Of a stretch of DNA of 64,000 nt, positions 1 to 11,143 are shown piece by piece; positions within the stretch are counted from its first letter, which is position 1, and each line of letters starts with the position of its first letter. Source of the DNA: Pseudomonas asuensis (GTDB lineage Bacteria; Pseudomonadota; Gammaproteobacteria; Pseudomonadales; Pseudomonadaceae); assembly GCF_014646755.1 (NCBI RefSeq), contig NZ_BMNW01000001.1:576039-640038 (forward strand), written 5' to 3'. The notes beneath the pieces are model-generated. The model did no database searches and was not told the origin of the DNA. It was given only the letters and a program-made list of their open reading frames with translations. Both the position numbers and the translations under genes were made by a program.

Positions 1-282
1 TCGAGAGGCACCCAATACAACAATGGCATCCGCTTGCTGTGTAAGGGAAGGCCAATCGGTTTGGGCAATAGGAGGGTCACGCTCGATCACGCGGGCCTCC
101 CATTCAACCGCAACCGGCAGACTGATCAGCCAGAAACCTGCAACACCCAACCCCAGGCAAGTCATTGAAGCCTTGGGCCAACGCTTGCGTAACACAAGAC
201 CTGCCAGTAAAAGCAGTAAAAACAAGCCTGGCGGCATTAGTAGCTGCTTGCAAACGTAGCGAATCAACATCGAGACATCCAT
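1..282 (-). CDS. DUF218 (ElyC/SanA/YdcF-like) membrane protein, N-terminal part
   Basis: The gene runs off the left edge, so only the first 94 codons are visible. They begin MDVSMLIRYV and show a hydrophobic segment around residues 18-30, a second at about 41-53, and the sequence ADAIVVLGASR at the edge. A two-helix N-terminus followed by A-D-A-I-V-V-L-G is how DUF218 proteins such as E. coli ElyC begin; these act in envelope and peptidoglycan-precursor homeostasis. Start codons at 282 or 270 are both possible, and neither has a well-spaced Shine-Dalgarno. The family call rests on the start of the domain only; the catalytic part is outside the window. Confidence 0.65.
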   Translation of the reverse strand, partial: MDVSMLIRYVCKQLLMPPGLFLLLLLAGLVLRKRWPKASMTCLGLGVAGFWLISLPVAVEWEARVIERDPPIAQTDWPSLTQQADAIVVLGASR

Positions 283-374
283 GACGTCAGGCACATTCCT
301 GGTCAAGCGAAAAACAAGACGCGATGATAGCGCGTAGAAAGCGGATTACCGATGCACTGGCATCCAAAGTGGGA

Positions 375-740
375 TCAAATGGCACATGTATCCGTGCTGC
401 AGACCTTATGAGTCATGCACAGGGGGCATCGCTCGATCTGCTGACCATCATTAACTTGCAGCCCGCAACGCAGGCAACGCACCGCCACTGACGGCTTTCC
501 CAGACAGGAAGGTCTCGGATAGATCAGCTCCTGACAGGCATGAACCCATTGGTCATTTCTGACCAGCCATGCCCTGATGATTTCCAGATCTTCCAGATGA
601 AGGCCTGAAATTTCTATTTCCTGCTGCGTTTTGCGGTGCAACCGCTCCGCCGTGGCAGCTTCGTCCAGAGCGCGCTCCAGACGCCGTTGCAAACGCTCCA
701 GCGGATGTCTCGCCAGGCGCTGCGCTGTGTCATAACTCAT
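375..740 (-). CDS. Zinc-ribbon protein beside leuS (YbeL/DUF1451-like)
   Basis: This 121-residue protein has an Arg- and Glu-rich, probably helical N-terminal half and a C-terminal zinc ribbon with CLRC (about residues 89-92) and CPLC (about 105-108). It is divergent from leuS. E. coli YbeL, a DUF1451 zinc-ribbon protein, also sits next to leuS, which supports a relationship, but the N-terminal part does not obviously resemble YbeL. A GGAGG-type Shine-Dalgarno lies just upstream of the ATG at 740. The biochemical function is not known to me. Confidence 0.65.
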   Translation of the reverse strand: MSYDTAQRLARHPLERLQRRLERALDEAATAERLHRKTQQEIEISGLHLEDLEIIRAWLVRNDQWVHACQELIYPRPSCLGKPSVAVRCLRCGLQVNDGQQIERCPLCMTHKVCSTDTCAI

Positions 741-906
741 AGATAGCCTCCGGAAAGCCCTATCCTGCTGTTACCCAAGCGTAGTGCGCGATTGGTGAAA
801 CCGCGAGCCGAGAAAATGACGGATTTCACTTTTATGAAATAAAAGGCTTTCTGGCTAAAGGTTCCTTGCTTGGAGACGGTTCATGTATGCTTACCGGCTT
901 ATCTAA

Positions 907-3540
<2,634 letters not shown>

Positions 3541-3563
3541 AGCCGAACGGAGTGAAAAACATC

Positions 3564-4172
3564 ATGATGAAACGGAGCCTTCCCTGCCTTGCGGCGATTG
3601 GAATGACCGTATTGCTAAGCGCTTGTGGTTTTCAACTGCGCGGTACAGGCAACACCGAACTGTCGCTGCGTGAACTGAGCCTATCCGCCCGTGACAGCTA
3701 TGGCGAGACGGTCAAGCAGGTAAGAACCATGCTTGAAAGCAATCATGTCAACGTCAACCCGGGCGCGACGTATACGCTGTACCTGGCAGGTGAGCAGCAG
3801 ACACAACGCACAGCGAGCTATACCGCCGGCGCGCGAAGTGCTGAAATTGAGCTGACTACCAAGCTGCCCTATGAGATTCACGGTCGCAACGATGCAGTGC
3901 TGCTTCATGACGAGCTGGAAACGCAGCGCTACTACGTAACCGATGAAAACAACATTATTGGTTCTGAACAGCAAGCCCAGCAGTTGAGAAAAGAGATGCG
4001 CGCAGAATTGGTCCGCCAACTGGCCTCCCGCCTGCAGACCATTACGCCTCAGCGACTCGACAAACTGCAAAGCGAAGCCGATGCACGTGCACGCGCCGAA
4101 GCTGAAGCAGAACGTGCAGCGCAGCAGAACATGCCGCCGCAGCAGTCTCCGATCGAAATCCCCTCCCGCTAA
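3564..4172 (+). CDS. lptE: LPS-assembly lipoprotein LptE
   Basis: Outer-membrane lipoprotein that plugs the LptD barrel and helps insert LPS into the outer leaflet. The N-terminus MMKRSLPCLA is a lipoprotein signal with lipobox LSAC, giving a lipidated Cys at about residue 21, followed by the typical GFQLRG start of mature LptE. The C-terminal tail is rich in Ala, Arg, Glu and Gln. GGAG at 3549-3552 favours the ATG at 3564 over the TTG at 3537. The neighbours leuS and holA are conserved for this gene in gamma-proteobacteria (older name rlpB). Confidence 0.93.
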   Translation: MMKRSLPCLAAIGMTVLLSACGFQLRGTGNTELSLRELSLSARDSYGETVKQVRTMLESNHVNVNPGATYTLYLAGEQQTQRTASYTAGARSAEIELTTKLPYEIHGRNDAVLLHDELETQRYYVTDENNIIGSEQQAQQLRKEMRAELVRQLASRLQTITPQRLDKLQSEADARARAEAEAERAAQQNMPPQQSPIEIPSR

Positions 4173-4177
4173 AGACT

Positions 4178-4208
4178 ACGGGGCCTCACGGCCCCGTATT
4201 TTCTTCTT
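4178..4208 (+). terminator. Rho-independent terminator between lptE and holA
   Basis: A perfect 8-bp stem ACGGGGCC (4178-4185) / GGCCCCGT (4190-4197) with a 4-base loop is followed by ATTTTCTTCTT. The T-rich tail runs directly into the ATG of holA. Confidence 0.85.
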
Positions 4209-5267
4209 ATGAAACTGAATCCAGCTCAACTCGCCAAGCACCTACAAGGGCAACTGGCCGCAATCTATGTCATTAGTGGTGACGAGCCCCTGCTTTGTCA
4301 GGAGGCGGCCGATGCCATTCGAGCCTCAGCGAAAAGCCAGGGATTCGATGAGCGCCAAGTGTTCAACGTGGAAGCTAACTTTGACTGGAGTCTGCTTTAC
4401 GAAGCAGGCGCAAGCCTTTCACTGTTTGCACAGAAGCGACTGATCGAACTGCGCATTCCGAACGGTAAGCCTGGCGATAAGGGTTCAGAGGCGCTACTAC
4501 GTTATCTGTCACGCCCCGCTGAAGATACGTTGCTTCTCATTACTCTACCCAAGCTTGATGGTAGCGCACAGAAAACCAAATGGGCCAAGGCGCTCATTGA
4601 GCACCCGGAGGCTCAGTTCATCCAAATTTGGCCGATTGACGTCCATCAGCTGCCTCAATGGATCCGCCAGCGTCTTTCTCAGGCTGGCTTGGCAGCCTCT
4701 CAGGAGGCAGTAGAGCTGATTGCCGTGCGGGTAGAAGGCAACCTGCTGGCAGCCGCACAGGAAATCGAAAAGCTCAGGCTCCTGGCCGACGGAAACCCGC
4801 TTGATGCAGCCACTGTACAAGCAAGCGTTGGCGATAGTGCCCGCTTTGACGTGTTCGGCCTCATCGATGCAATACTGGCAGGCGAAGCCAATCATGCGCT
4901 ACGTATTCTGGAAGGTCTTCGCGGGGAAGGTGTCGAGCCCCCTGTGATCTTATGGGCCCTGGCCCGAGAGTTACGTCAACTGGCCAACCTTGCACAACAG
5001 CAAGAGCAGGGCATACCGCTTGATCGTGCGTTTGCCCAGGCCAAGCCACCGATCTGGGAGAAAAGACGGCCATTGGTAAGCCGTGCCCTACAACGGCATT
5101 CGGTCATTAAACTGAATCGACTGTTACTGGACGCCCAGCATTTGGATGCACAGATCAAGGGACAGGCCCAGGGTGATGTATGGACAACCCTACGTCAGCT
5201 GACCCTTATGCTGGCCGGGCAACGGTTTCCACTGCCCTCTGCTGCTCTGGATACCTTTCAACGATAG
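4209..5267 (+). CDS. holA: DNA polymerase III delta subunit
   Basis: Delta subunit of the clamp-loader complex, which opens the beta sliding clamp and loads it on DNA. The 352-residue length and the starting segment MKLNPAQLAKHLQGQL, followed by VISGDEPLL (the AAA+-like N-terminal fold without a functional Walker A), match HolA of Pseudomonas. The start is firm by family, yet no Shine-Dalgarno is visible: the preceding bases are the T-rich tail of a terminator. Translation may therefore be weak, which would suit a subunit needed in few copies, or may depend on read-through transcripts. Confidence 0.94.
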   Translation: MKLNPAQLAKHLQGQLAAIYVISGDEPLLCQEAADAIRASAKSQGFDERQVFNVEANFDWSLLYEAGASLSLFAQKRLIELRIPNGKPGDKGSEALLRYLSRPAEDTLLLITLPKLDGSAQKTKWAKALIEHPEAQFIQIWPIDVHQLPQWIRQRLSQAGLAASQEAVELIAVRVEGNLLAAAQEIEKLRLLADGNPLDAATVQASVGDSARFDVFGLIDAILAGEANHALRILEGLRGEGVEPPVILWALARELRQLANLAQQQEQGIPLDRAFAQAKPPIWEKRRPLVSRALQRHSVIKLNRLLLDAQHLDAQIKGQAQGDVWTTLRQLTLMLAGQRFPLPSAALDTFQR

Positions 5268-5316
5268 TCGTAAGATGCTCCCTCCTATGCACAACACATA
5301 CTAAGCGAGCATTCTT

Positions 5317-5475
5317 ATGGCCAAAAAACAGCGACGGCCCAACAAGGCCAAATCAACCATCGCCCAACCCCTGTTTCGCTGTCGACAGGAAAAGCCTAAA
5401 AAAGGCAAAGGCAGCTACCGCCGCGAAGCCTTCCCAACTGACGATGGGAAGGCTTTTTTATTAGTAGCGGCATAA
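5317..5475 (+). CDS. arfA: Alternative ribosome-rescue factor ArfA
   Basis: A 52-codon gene too short for most gene finders. The product starts MAKKQRRPNKAKS and contains IAQPLFRCRQEKPKKGKGSY; the PLFR-x-R-x-E-K-x-KKGKGSY core is the ArfA signature. ArfA enters ribosomes stalled on mRNAs without a stop codon when tmRNA fails and recruits release factor RF2. A strong terminator hairpin lies inside the reading frame at codons 37-48, so most transcripts would end before the stop codon. In E. coli and other gamma-proteobacteria this makes arfA mRNA itself non-stop: the peptide is destroyed when tmRNA works and accumulates only when it does not. The full-length tail (AFLLVAA) is hydrophobic, as expected of a degradation-prone read-through product. 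Confidence 0.9.
   Translation: MAKKQRRPNKAKSTIAQPLFRCRQEKPKKGKGSYRREAFPTDDGKAFLLVAA
5426..5463 (+). terminator. Terminator inside the arfA coding sequence
   Basis: A perfect 10-bp stem AAGCCTTCCC (5426-5435) / GGGAAGGCTT (5446-5455) with a 10-base loop is followed by TTTTTATTA. It lies inside arfA, 12 bases or more before its stop codon at 5473-5475. It probably generates the non-stop arfA mRNA and could also be an RNase III substrate, as in E. coli arfA. Confidence 0.88.
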
Positions 5476-5561
5476 TTCCCTGTACTTCTTTCTCCAAACG
5501 AAGACGCCTCGATTCAGGCATGTTATGGTGACGAGTCTGTTGACGCACCCGGTGGGGATTC

Positions 5562-6881
5562 ATGCAACACGGGAAAAAACGCAGGCTGAAACACAGCAGT
5601 CTTATTGCAGGCACCCTGGCGACCTTGATCACAGGGATCATTGCTGCTTGCGCACAAACACAGACGCAGAGCGAGACGGCTGCGCCAATCACAACGAACA
5701 CTTCCAATACTTCCTCGCAGAATCGCTCCGTCAATACGACGCCCGAGCCTTCTCAGGAAAGCTTCGAGCAGTGGCGAGATCGATTTCGTCAGGATGCTCA
5801 GGCCGCTGGCATTAGCGCAGCAACATTCAGTCGAGCCTTCACAGGGGTAACCCCTGATGATTCAGTGATTGCAGCGGATCGCAGCCAACCCGAGTTTACC
5901 CGGCCCGTTTGGGAGTATCTGTCCTCTGCGGTTTCGCAACAGCGCATCGCAAACGGCCAGAAATTGCTAGTTCAGTACTCCAGTCTCCTGGCACAGCTCG
6001 AAGCCCGCTACGGCATCGAGCCAGAACGCCTCGTAGCTTTTTGGGGTATCGAAAGCAATTACGGCAACAATATGGGTAACAAAAGCGTTGTTCGCTCTCT
6101 GGCAACCTTGGCCTATGAAGGTCGCCGCCCCGCCTTTGCGCAGGCGCAACTACTGGCCGCCCTGACCATCATTCAAAATGGTGACATTACGCCTGAGCGT
6201 ATGATTGGCTCTTGGGCCGGCGCCATGGGACAAACACAATTCATTCCGACGACCTATAACGAACATGCCGTCGACTTCGATGGCGATGGTCGCCGGGATA
6301 TCTGGGGCTCCAACGCTGATGCCTTGGCCTCAACAGCCAATTACTTGAAAGCCTCTGGCTGGCAGGATGGGAAGCCCTGGGGATTTGAAGTGCGCCTGCC
6401 TCAGGGTTTTGATTACGCCCAGGCAGACATGGATATCCGCAAGCCTCTATCGGACTGGCAGGCCATGGGTGTTCAAGGCGCAGCGGCGCCATTATCTCCC
6501 GCGTATTCCATGGAACAAGCCTCTCTGCTCGTTCCAGCGGGTCATCGAGGCCCAGCCTTCCTAGTCTTCAACAATTTCCGAACCATTCTTCGTTATAATA
6601 ATTCTTCGTCTTATGCATTGGCCGTCGGGCTTTTATCAGACAGCTACAAAGGCGCGGGAAAAGTCAGTGCAGCATGGCCGCTTGAGGATGTCCCACTCAG
6701 CCGAAGCGAGCGAGTCGAACTTCAGCAGCGCCTGGCGGACCGGGGTTTTACACCTGGCACTGCTGACGGCATCATAGGTGCGAATACACGCAAAGCCATA
6801 CGAGCATTTCAACAGACGCTAGGCTGGCCTGCAGATGGCTACCCTACTCCCTCTCTACTGGCTCGCCTACGCTCCCAATAA
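5562..6881 (+). CDS. MltB-family lytic murein transglycosylase lipoprotein with peptidoglycan-binding domain
   Basis: Membrane-bound enzyme that cleaves the MurNAc-GlcNAc bond of peptidoglycan with formation of 1,6-anhydroMurNAc. The 439-residue protein has a basic N-terminus, a hydrophobic segment and a lipobox IAAC near residue 30, then a Ser/Thr/Gln-rich linker. The SLT2/MltB catalytic domain follows, with FWGIESNYG (the catalytic Glu), GSWAGAMGQTQFIP and VDFDGDGRRDIW. Residues of about 380-439 (ELQQRLADRGF to TRKAIRAFQ) form a PG_binding_1 domain. The ATG has GGTGGGG upstream. A second MltB-type gene lies at 11140-12159. Confidence 0.9.
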   Translation: MQHGKKRRLKHSSLIAGTLATLITGIIAACAQTQTQSETAAPITTNTSNTSSQNRSVNTTPEPSQESFEQWRDRFRQDAQAAGISAATFSRAFTGVTPDDSVIAADRSQPEFTRPVWEYLSSAVSQQRIANGQKLLVQYSSLLAQLEARYGIEPERLVAFWGIESNYGNNMGNKSVVRSLATLAYEGRRPAFAQAQLLAALTIIQNGDITPERMIGSWAGAMGQTQFIPTTYNEHAVDFDGDGRRDIWGSNADALASTANYLKASGWQDGKPWGFEVRLPQGFDYAQADMDIRKPLSDWQAMGVQGAAAPLSPAYSMEQASLLVPAGHRGPAFLVFNNFRTILRYNNSSSYALAVGLLSDSYKGAGKVSAAWPLEDVPLSRSERVELQQRLADRGFTPGTADGIIGANTRKAIRAFQQTLGWPADGYPTPSLLARLRSQ

Positions 6882-6884
6882 ACA

Positions 6885-6914
6885 ATAAAAAAGGCGCTTA
6901 AAGCGCCTTTTTTA
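6885..6914. terminator. Bidirectional terminator between the mltB-type gene and lipA
   Basis: GGCGCT (6893-6898) and AGCGCC (6902-6907) form a stem around a TAA loop, with an A-run on the left and a T-run on the right. It therefore works on both strands for the convergent genes on either side. Confidence 0.88.
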
Positions 6915-6925
6915 TTGCCATTCGA

Positions 6926-7930
6926 TCAGGAGATCTTACTGCCATGAGCTTGCTGATCGGCATGGTAGGACGAACGAACCAGTGGGCCGGAGGCAACATT
7001 CTTGAAGCCCATCTTTTCACCTTCCTCAGCAAACCAAGCGAAGGTATCCGGGTGTACAAAGCGCTGTACCGGCAGGTGATTACGGGAGGGCTGCAAGTAC
7101 TGCCCCAAGGTCAGCATATCGATCTCATGCTCGCGCATACGCTTCATGACCTCGATGACTTCGTCATCCGTCTCCCCAAGCCCTAACATCAGGCCTGACT
7201 TGGTAGGTACATGCGGTACGCGCTGCTTGAACTTCTGCAGAAGATCAAGAGACCACTCGAAATCAGAACCTGGACGAGACGACTTATACAGGCGCGGGAC
7301 CGTCTCCAGGTTGTGATTGAAAACATCAGGCGGTTCGGTAGCGGTGATATCCAATGCAATATCCATACGCCCCCGGTAATCAGGCACTAAGGTCTCAAGT
7401 TGAACACCTGGGGACAACTGGCGGATCTCGCGCAAGCAGTCAGCAAAGTGTTGCGCACCGCCGTCTCGCAAGTCATCACGGTCAACCGAGGTAATAACGA
7501 CATATTTCAGACGAAGATCGGCAATCGCGACGGCCAGATTTCTTGGCTCGTCCACATCCAAAGGCTTCGGACGACCATGCCCCACATCACAGAAGGGACA
7601 ACGACGCGTACAGATGTCACCCATGATCATGAAGGTAGCGGTGCCGCCCGAGAAGCACTCACCCAAGTTGGGGCAAGAGGCTTCCTCACAGACGCTATGA
7701 AGCTTGTGCTTGCGAAGCAGCTGCTTGATGCGCTCCACTTCGGGCGTTACCGGAATTCGCACACGAATCCAGTCAGGTTTACGCGGCAGCTCTTCGGTTG
7801 GGATGATCTTGACCGGAATACGGGCAACCTTTTCTGCACCACGTAATTTGACGCCCATTTCGACTTTCTTGCGCACAGGCGCTTCAGCGATGGGCGTCTC
7901 AACGTTCACACTGTCTTGCACTGTTGTCAT
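6926..7930 (-). CDS. lipA: Lipoyl synthase
   Basis: Radical SAM enzyme that inserts two sulfur atoms into protein-bound octanoyl groups to make lipoate for pyruvate and 2-oxoglutarate dehydrogenases and the glycine-cleavage system. The auxiliary iron-sulfur cluster motif C-x4-C-x5-C is at residues 81, 86 and 92, the radical SAM motif C-x3-C-x2-C at 107, 111 and 114, and the C-terminal RSSY that ligates the auxiliary cluster is present. The ATG at 7930 lies one base after the lipB stop codon, so translation is probably coupled. A longer frame from 7990 runs through the end of lipB and is unlikely to be used. Confidence 0.97.
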   Translation of the reverse strand: MTTVQDSVNVETPIAEAPVRKKVEMGVKLRGAEKVARIPVKIIPTEELPRKPDWIRVRIPVTPEVERIKQLLRKHKLHSVCEEASCPNLGECFSGGTATFMIMGDICTRRCPFCDVGHGRPKPLDVDEPRNLAVAIADLRLKYVVITSVDRDDLRDGGAQHFADCLREIRQLSPGVQLETLVPDYRGRMDIALDITATEPPDVFNHNLETVPRLYKSSRPGSDFEWSLDLLQKFKQRVPHVPTKSGLMLGLGETDDEVIEVMKRMREHEIDMLTLGQYLQPSRNHLPVQRFVHPDTFAWFAEEGEKMGFKNVASGPLVRSSYHADQQAHGSKIS

Positions 7931-7931
7931 G

Positions 7932-8573
7932 TCAGCTCTTTTCCAGGGTGATCTGGTCAGCATAGCCAAGCCGTGACACAAGCTGCTCACGCAGCCGCTG
8001 AGTCACCTCGGCAAATTCGATAGGCCCGGCGTGATCGCGTAGCTGGGTCATGGCCAGGCCGGCATAACCACAGGGATTGATTCGACGGAACGGCGCCAGA
8101 TCCATGTCGACATTCAAGGCCAAGCCATGAAAGGAGCGTCCGTTACGGATACGCAGGCCAAGGGATGCGATCTTTGCACCATTGACATAAACACCAGGGG
8201 CGTCAGGTTTCGCATAGGACTCAACTCCGTAGCTGGCCAACAGACCGACCAGGCTCTGTTCCATCCGGGATACGAGTTCACGAACCCCCAACCCCAATCG
8301 CCTGACATCCAGAAGCAGATAGGCGATCAGTTGTCCTGGCCCATGGTACGTTACTTGGCCGCCTCTATCGACCTGTATGACAGGAATTTCACCCGCATTG
8401 AGTAGGTGCTCGGCCTTGCCTGCTTGCCCCTGAGTGAAAACAGCAGGATGCTGCAACAGCCAAACCTCGTCCAGTGCCGAAGGATTGCGCTTGTCGGTAA
8501 AGCGCTTCATGGCTTGCCAGGTCGGCTCATAGGGGGCCAAGCCCAGCTCTCGGAAGCCGAGCGTCTTGTCCAT
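7932..8573 (-). CDS. lipB: Lipoyl(octanoyl) transferase
   Basis: Transfers octanoate from acyl carrier protein to the lipoyl domains of target proteins, the step before LipA. The 213-residue protein has the family signatures [14 protein letters not shown] and [14 protein letters not shown], the latter with the active-site Lys, and the conserved NPCGY near the C-terminus, with the active-site Cys. Its ATG overlaps the ybeD stop codon by one base (TAATG), and lipA follows one base after its own stop codon, so ybeD-lipB-lipA is one operon. Confidence 0.96.
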   Translation of the reverse strand: MDKTLGFRELGLAPYEPTWQAMKRFTDKRNPSALDEVWLLQHPAVFTQGQAGKAEHLLNAGEIPVIQVDRGGQVTYHGPGQLIAYLLLDVRRLGLGVRELVSRMEQSLVGLLASYGVESYAKPDAPGVYVNGAKIASLGLRIRNGRSFHGLALNVDMDLAPFRRINPCGYAGLAMTQLRDHAGPIEFAEVTQRLREQLVSRLGYADQITLEKS

Positions 8574-8851
8574 TACAGCACCATGTGAACGCGGCCTGTA
8601 CTACGCAGGTCGGCGTGAATCGACTGTAATTGCTCGACGCCTGTGGCGCGGATCAGCACCTGTACAGACAGAAAGCGGCCATTACGGCTATCACGTGTTA
8701 CCCGAGTCGTAACATCCAGGTCCGGCGCATGGCGTTGAATGATTTCAACCACCAAATCAGCAAAACCGTCTCCGGCATCGCCGATCACCTTGATCGGGTA
8801 GTTATCGCAAGGAAATTCAATTTTTGGAGCTTGAGTGTCGGTATCAGTCAT
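8573..8851 (-). CDS. ybeD: YbeD/DUF493 family protein
   Basis: A 92-residue cytoplasmic protein starting [24 protein letters not shown]. The segment [12 protein letters not shown] and the following alpha/beta stretch are the DUF493 signature; E. coli YbeD has an ACT-like ferredoxin fold resembling the regulatory domain of allosteric enzymes. It is conserved between dacA and lipB in proteobacteria. The precise role is unknown. I chose the ATG at 8851; the frame extends to 8893 but that extension overlaps the dacA terminator. Confidence 0.9.
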   Translation of the reverse strand: MTDTDTQAPKIEFPCDNYPIKVIGDAGDGFADLVVEIIQRHAPDLDVTTRVTRDSRNGRFLSVQVLIRATGVEQLQSIHADLRSTGRVHMVL

Positions 8852-8878
8852 GGCATTCGCGGGTCTGGGGCCCGAAGG

Positions 8879-8904
8879 TAAAGACGCCCGCAAAAGCGGG
8901 CGTC
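8879..8904 (-). terminator. Terminator downstream of dacA
   Basis: A perfect 9-bp stem GACGCCCGC (8883-8891) / GCGGGCGTC (8896-8904) with an AAAA loop on the plus strand. Read leftward it ends in a short TTTA tract, so the terminator may be leaky into ybeD-lipB-lipA. Confidence 0.65.
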
Positions 8905-8910
8905 CTGGGA

Positions 8911-10071
8911 TCAGTTGAACAGTCCGTAGAAGAATAGACGAATGCTATCCCACAACTTACGGAAGAAACCACCCTCTTCGACCGGCTGCAGGGCTACAAG
9001 GTCAGCAGTATGCATGACCTTGTCATCCAGTTTTACTTCAACCTTGCCAATAGCCTGGCCTTTGGCAATGGGTGCAGTGATCTGCGGGTTCATGACAATT
9101 TCAGCCTTCAGCTTTTTCAACTGGCCACGAGGCAAGGTCATGGTCAGGTCGTCAGCAAGACCTGCAGAAACCTCTTTCTCGGTGCCTTTCCAGACCGGCG
9201 CGCGAGCAAGCTCCACACCCTTCTTGTAGAAAGACTGAGTTTCAAAGAAGCGGAAACCGTAGGTCAGAAGCTTCTGGGTTTCGGCAGCACGGGCCTGCTC
9301 ACTGTTAGTGCCGAAGACTACTGCAATTAGGCGCATGCCTTCACGCACAGCTGAGGCCGCCAGACAGTAGCCTGCTTCCTCAGTGTGGCCTGTCTTCAGG
9401 CCGTCAACAGTCTTATCACGCCATAGCAGCAGGTTACGGTTTGGCTGCTTGATATTGTTCCAGAAGAATTCCTTCTGGGAATAAATGGCATAGTGGGTCG
9501 GCTCTTCGTAAATAATCGCACGAGACAGCTTGGCAATGTCATGAGCAGACGAGTAATGATCCGGGTTAGGTAGACCCGTAGCGTTCATGTAGTGGGTATT
9601 GCTCATTCCCAGGCGCTGGGCTGTGGTGTTCATCATGTCGGCAAACGCATCTTCACTACCGGCGATATGCTCGGCCATGGCCACGCTCGCATCATTGCCA
9701 GACTGGATAATGATGCCGTGGAGCAAATCGCTAACCGAAACCTGATTACCCACCTGAATGAACATCCGGGAGCCGCCAGTACGCCACGCGTGCTCGCTCA
9801 CGTTGACCATATCGCCTTCCTTGATACGGCCACGCTGAATTTCCAGAGTAGCAATATAGGCCGTCATCAACTTGGTCAGGCTCGCCGGAGGCAGGCGCTG
9901 ATCGGAATTATACTCTGTGATGATCTGGCCACTGCTCGCATCCATCAGGACCCAGGACTTGGCAGCAAGCTGTGGGGGCGAAGGAATCATCGGCTCGGCC
10001 GCCCAGACGGCCGGTGCAGCGATGAGCAGAACGAGCAAAAAGACGCGTTGAGCTAAGGTGGTGATGTTCAT
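8911..10071 (-). CDS. dacA: D-alanyl-D-alanine carboxypeptidase (PBP5/6 type)
   Basis: Periplasmic penicillin-binding protein that removes the terminal D-Ala from peptidoglycan pentapeptides. A signal peptide (residues 1-24, ending AVWA-AEP) precedes the catalytic domain with Ser64-x-x-Lys67 (SLTK), Ser124-Gly-Asn126 and Lys226-Thr-Gly228. A beta-rich PBP5_C domain follows, and the C-terminus ([18 protein letters not shown]) is an amphipathic membrane anchor. The length (386 aa) is normal. Pseudomonas annotations often call it dacC. Confidence 0.95.
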   Translation of the reverse strand: MNITTLAQRVFLLVLLIAAPAVWAAEPMIPSPPQLAAKSWVLMDASSGQIITEYNSDQRLPPASLTKLMTAYIATLEIQRGRIKEGDMVNVSEHAWRTGGSRMFIQVGNQVSVSDLLHGIIIQSGNDASVAMAEHIAGSEDAFADMMNTTAQRLGMSNTHYMNATGLPNPDHYSSAHDIAKLSRAIIYEEPTHYAIYSQKEFFWNNIKQPNRNLLLWRDKTVDGLKTGHTEEAGYCLAASAVREGMRLIAVVFGTNSEQARAAETQKLLTYGFRFFETQSFYKKGVELARAPVWKGTEKEVSAGLADDLTMTLPRGQLKKLKAEIVMNPQITAPIAKGQAIGKVEVKLDDKVMHTADLVALQPVEEGGFFRKLWDSIRLFFYGLFN

Positions 10072-10141
10072 CCGACTCTCTAATGGTTAAGCAGACTAAT
10101 TAAACAAGCCCAGAGGGCATACACACAGAGCGTCCTTGCTC

Positions 10142-11143
10142 CTAATCCGGACGTACCACTGAGGCTTGCCCCAAATTGGCAAGACGTACGGTATTTTGCA
10201 GCTGGCTGGCTTCACCCTGCGTGCCGATCGGTCCCAGTCTCACGCGGTGCAGGGTCTGCTGGTTGCGCACGACCGAGCTGATAAAGACTGGGGCAGCCGT
10301 CAGCTCGCTGAGCTTGTCCTTCAGGAGCTCCGCAGCGTCCGGATTGGCGAAGGCGCCCACCTGGAGATACAGCCCACCGGCTTGCGCAGAAGCGTTTTTT
10401 TTTGAGTCAATCTCTAGCGGCACAACCGGAGCGGCATGCTGTTGCGGAGGCGGATTATAGGTTTCAACGGTGGCCACTGCCTGCGGCTTGACGGGTGCCG
10501 GAGCGGTAACCGCACGCTGTGGCTGCGCCAGAACCATTGGCATGGGACGGCCCTGCTGGGCCCACCACTGCGCCGGATCAATGCCCTCAACACGCACGTG
10601 AGCCGTTCCAGTCTCGGCGTATCCAAGCTTTTTAGCAGCAGCAAACGACAGGTCGATCACACGATCGGAATAAAAAGGGCCCCGGTCATTAACCCGCACA
10701 ATGACACTTTTGCCATTATCCAGATTGGTTACACGAACGTAGCTGGGTAACGGCAATGTCTTGTGAGCAGCGGTCATACCATACAGATCATAGGTCTCGC
10801 CATTCGCTGTGGCTTGGCCATGAAACTTGGTACCGTACCAAGAAGCTGTACCGGTTACACGATAGCTTGTGGCATCGTTTAACGGAAAATAGGTCTTGCC
10901 CAGTACCGTATAAGGGTTGTTCTTGATCGGCCCGTAGTTGGGCATTGGAACAGCATCAGGAATGCGCGAAATATCCACATCCCACCACGGCGCACCGTCC
11001 TTGTGTGGACGGGAATAACTGCCAGGCCCTGCTATAGACCCATAGGTGGGAGGTTTCTGCGGGGGTTGGCTCGAACAGCTCGCTATCAGCCCTGCCAGGG
11101 CGAGGCAGGCAGTAACAGTCAGTCCACGATTAAAGTGTTTCAT
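10142..11143 (-). CDS. rlpA: RlpA lipoprotein, septal lytic transglycosylase with SPOR domain
   Basis: Outer-membrane lipoprotein; in P. aeruginosa RlpA cleaves peptidoglycan strands lacking stem peptides during daughter-cell separation. The signal ends in lipobox IASC (Cys at about residue 23). A double-psi beta-barrel domain (about residues 95-190) contains GTASWYG, TAAHKTLPL and VNDRGPF, with the His and Asp needed for activity. A Pro/Ala/Gln linker leads to a C-terminal SPOR domain (about 255-333) that binds denuded septal glycan. Its ATG overlaps the stop codon of the upstream transglycosylase gene (ATGA), so translation is probably coupled. Confidence 0.95.
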   Translation of the reverse strand: MKHFNRGLTVTACLALAGLIASCSSQPPQKPPTYGSIAGPGSYSRPHKDGAPWWDVDISRIPDAVPMPNYGPIKNNPYTVLGKTYFPLNDATSYRVTGTASWYGTKFHGQATANGETYDLYGMTAAHKTLPLPSYVRVTNLDNGKSVIVRVNDRGPFYSDRVIDLSFAAAKKLGYAETGTAHVRVEGIDPAQWWAQQGRPMPMVLAQPQRAVTAPAPVKPQAVATVETYNPPPQQHAAPVVPLEIDSKKNASAQAGGLYLQVGAFANPDAAELLKDKLSELTAAPVFISSVVRNQQTLHRVRLGPIGTQGEASQLQNTVRLANLGQASVVRPD

